From contig JALOLG010000086.1 in the NCBI GenBank assembly GCA_025456105.1, positions 1 to 6,895 on the forward strand: DNA of 6,895 bases. The letters run 5' to 3'. Both the position numbers and the translations under genes were made by a program. The DNA comes from Ilumatobacteraceae bacterium (lineage in GTDB: Bacteria; Actinomycetota; Acidimicrobiia; Acidimicrobiales; Ilumatobacteraceae). Shown piece after piece: positions 6,582 to 6,895 of this stretch (positions are counted from its first letter, which is position 1; every line of letters begins with the position of its first letter). The notes beneath the pieces are model-generated. The model was not told the DNA's origin. It worked only from the letters and a program-made list of their open reading frames with translations, and did not search any database.

Positions 6582-6791
6582 GCGGCCGAGGGTGAGCCGC
6601 ACCGGTGCCTCACCGGCGAGCACGTGCGAGATCACGCAGTCGGCGCAGGCCGAGGTGCCGTTGCCTGCGCACCCGTCGCAGTCGACGACGAGCCAGCTGC
6701 GCGACCCGGCGGAGGGATGTTGGCGCCGTGCCCCGGCGAACGGGTCGCCCCCGGTGGCGCTGCGGTCATCTCGATCACGACGATCAGCCAT
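6582..6791 (-). pseudogene. Cys-rich CxxC-x7-CxxC small protein, C-terminus missing or frameshifted
   Basis: From the ATG at 6791 this frame gives a charged, low-complexity leader of about 32 residues, then SWLVVDCDGCAGNGTSACAD and a second CxxC. C38, C41, C49 and C52 form a CxxC-x7-CxxC set suited to zinc or a redox role. I recall small actinobacterial hypothetical proteins with this core followed by an Ala/Leu-rich helix of about 25 residues; that tail is not visible here. Third-position G/C bias is strong through APVRLTL (about residue 68) and then fades exactly where queG coding begins. No stop codon follows: the frame stays open through queG and into the glycosyltransferase gene. The end given is where coding character stops, not a stop codon. 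It may be a truncated gene, a sequencing indel, or a gene truly overlapping queG. Function unknown. Confidence 0.5.
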
Positions 6792-6834
6792 GCGCCCACC
6801 ATCGCACGGGGGTGTCACAGAGTTCCCCGGCACG

Positions 6835-6863
6835 GAACCTGTCAACCGGTTTGAGACAGGTTC
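6835..6863. repeat. Inverted repeat, 9-bp perfect arms with 11-nt spacer
   Basis: GAACCTGTC (6835-6843) and GACAGGTTC (6855-6863) are perfect reverse complements, and the spacer begins with the self-complementary AACCGGTT (6844-6851). On the minus strand the repeat contains TTGACA (6845-6840), identical to a consensus -35, but no good -10 lies 16-19 nt further on. It also overlaps the TGA of the ORF entering from the right edge. Candidates are a U-less terminator for that ORF, an operator controlling the minus-strand operon, or the end of a mobile element. The sequence does not decide between them. Confidence 0.6.
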
Positions 6864-6895
6864 GGTTCGGGTTGGTTGATCCAGGTGATGTCGGG
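6842..6895 (-). CDS. Possible 3' end of an ORF entering from the right edge
   Basis: Seventeen open codons followed by TGA (6844-6842) read PDITWINQPEPNLSQTG. The composition (Asn, Gln and Thr rich, with A or T at about a third of third positions) differs from the neighbouring genes, which hints at foreign DNA such as a transposase C-terminus, but the stretch is far too short to identify. It ends inside the inverted repeat. It may equally be a chance open frame. Confidence 0.25.
   Translation of the reverse strand, partial: PDITWINQPEPNLSQTG

Noticed and set aside
4392..6845. A single 817-codon open frame on the minus strand covering the Cys-rich region, queG and the glycosyltransferase
   Set aside because: Its middle third is an Arg/Pro/Ala-rich shadow of queG, whose own frame has full family motifs. 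Only the two ends carry coding signal, in what should be separate genes.
6817..6845. A sigma-70-type promoter using TTGACA (6845-6840) on the minus strand
   Set aside because: With 16-19 nt spacing the -10 region reads around CTCTGT, which lacks the required TA and final T pattern. The hexamer is better explained as part of the palindrome, so it is not listed as a promoter.
6859..6878. Closely spaced GG runs (GGTTCGGTTCGGGTTGG) as a G-quadruplex
   Set aside because: Only two-quartet runs are available, which is weak and common in GC-rich DNA. It is no more than a short GGTT-type repeat.

Overview
This looks like a chromosomal segment of a high-GC actinobacterium (roughly 70% G+C by eye, third codon positions almost all G or C). 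Three things point to Actinobacteria: an SRPBCC protein resembling mycobacterial TB16.3 (Rv2185c) next to a ROK glucokinase, an arrangement I recall around Streptomyces glkA; a PimB'-like glycosyltransferase of the kind found near TB16.3 in mycobacteria; and a small CxxC-x7-CxxC protein of a type I associate with actinobacteria. An Acidimicrobiia-like lineage is my guess. The sequence alone does not prove it.

Left part (1-2492). A minus-strand AlaC-like PLP aminotransferase (44-1249) lies back to back with a plus-strand pair: inorganic pyrophosphatase (1300-1800) and a histidine phosphatase (1803-2492), only 2 bp apart. A strong hairpin at 3-26, just past the aminotransferase stop, may be its terminator.

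Right part (2476-6791). A compact minus-strand operon is transcribed towards decreasing coordinates: truncated-looking Cys-rich ORF, then queG-like epoxyqueuosine reductase, GT4 glycosyltransferase, four-TM membrane protein of unknown function, SRPBCC protein, and ROK glucokinase. The junctions from queG to glk overlap by 4, 4, 8 and 4 bp, so the genes are probably translationally coupled. The operon joins tRNA modification, envelope or lipid glycosylation, lipid binding and glucose phosphorylation. The glucokinase 3' end overlaps the 3' end of the convergent histidine phosphatase by 17 bp.

Right edge (6792-6895). About 100 bp without a secure gene holds a 9-bp-arm inverted repeat (6835-6863) overlapping the stop codon of an ORF that enters from outside the window. 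This could be a terminator, an operator or a mobile-element end.

Most of the window is ordinary core metabolism. The most unusual spot is 6560-6660, where the Cys-rich frame shows coding bias up to the queG start and then has no stop codon, as if a frameshift or deletion had joined the two genes. No gene-free stretch exceeds 300 bp. I saw no tRNA, rRNA, CRISPR array or complete mobile element, and no convincing defence or other novel multi-gene system.
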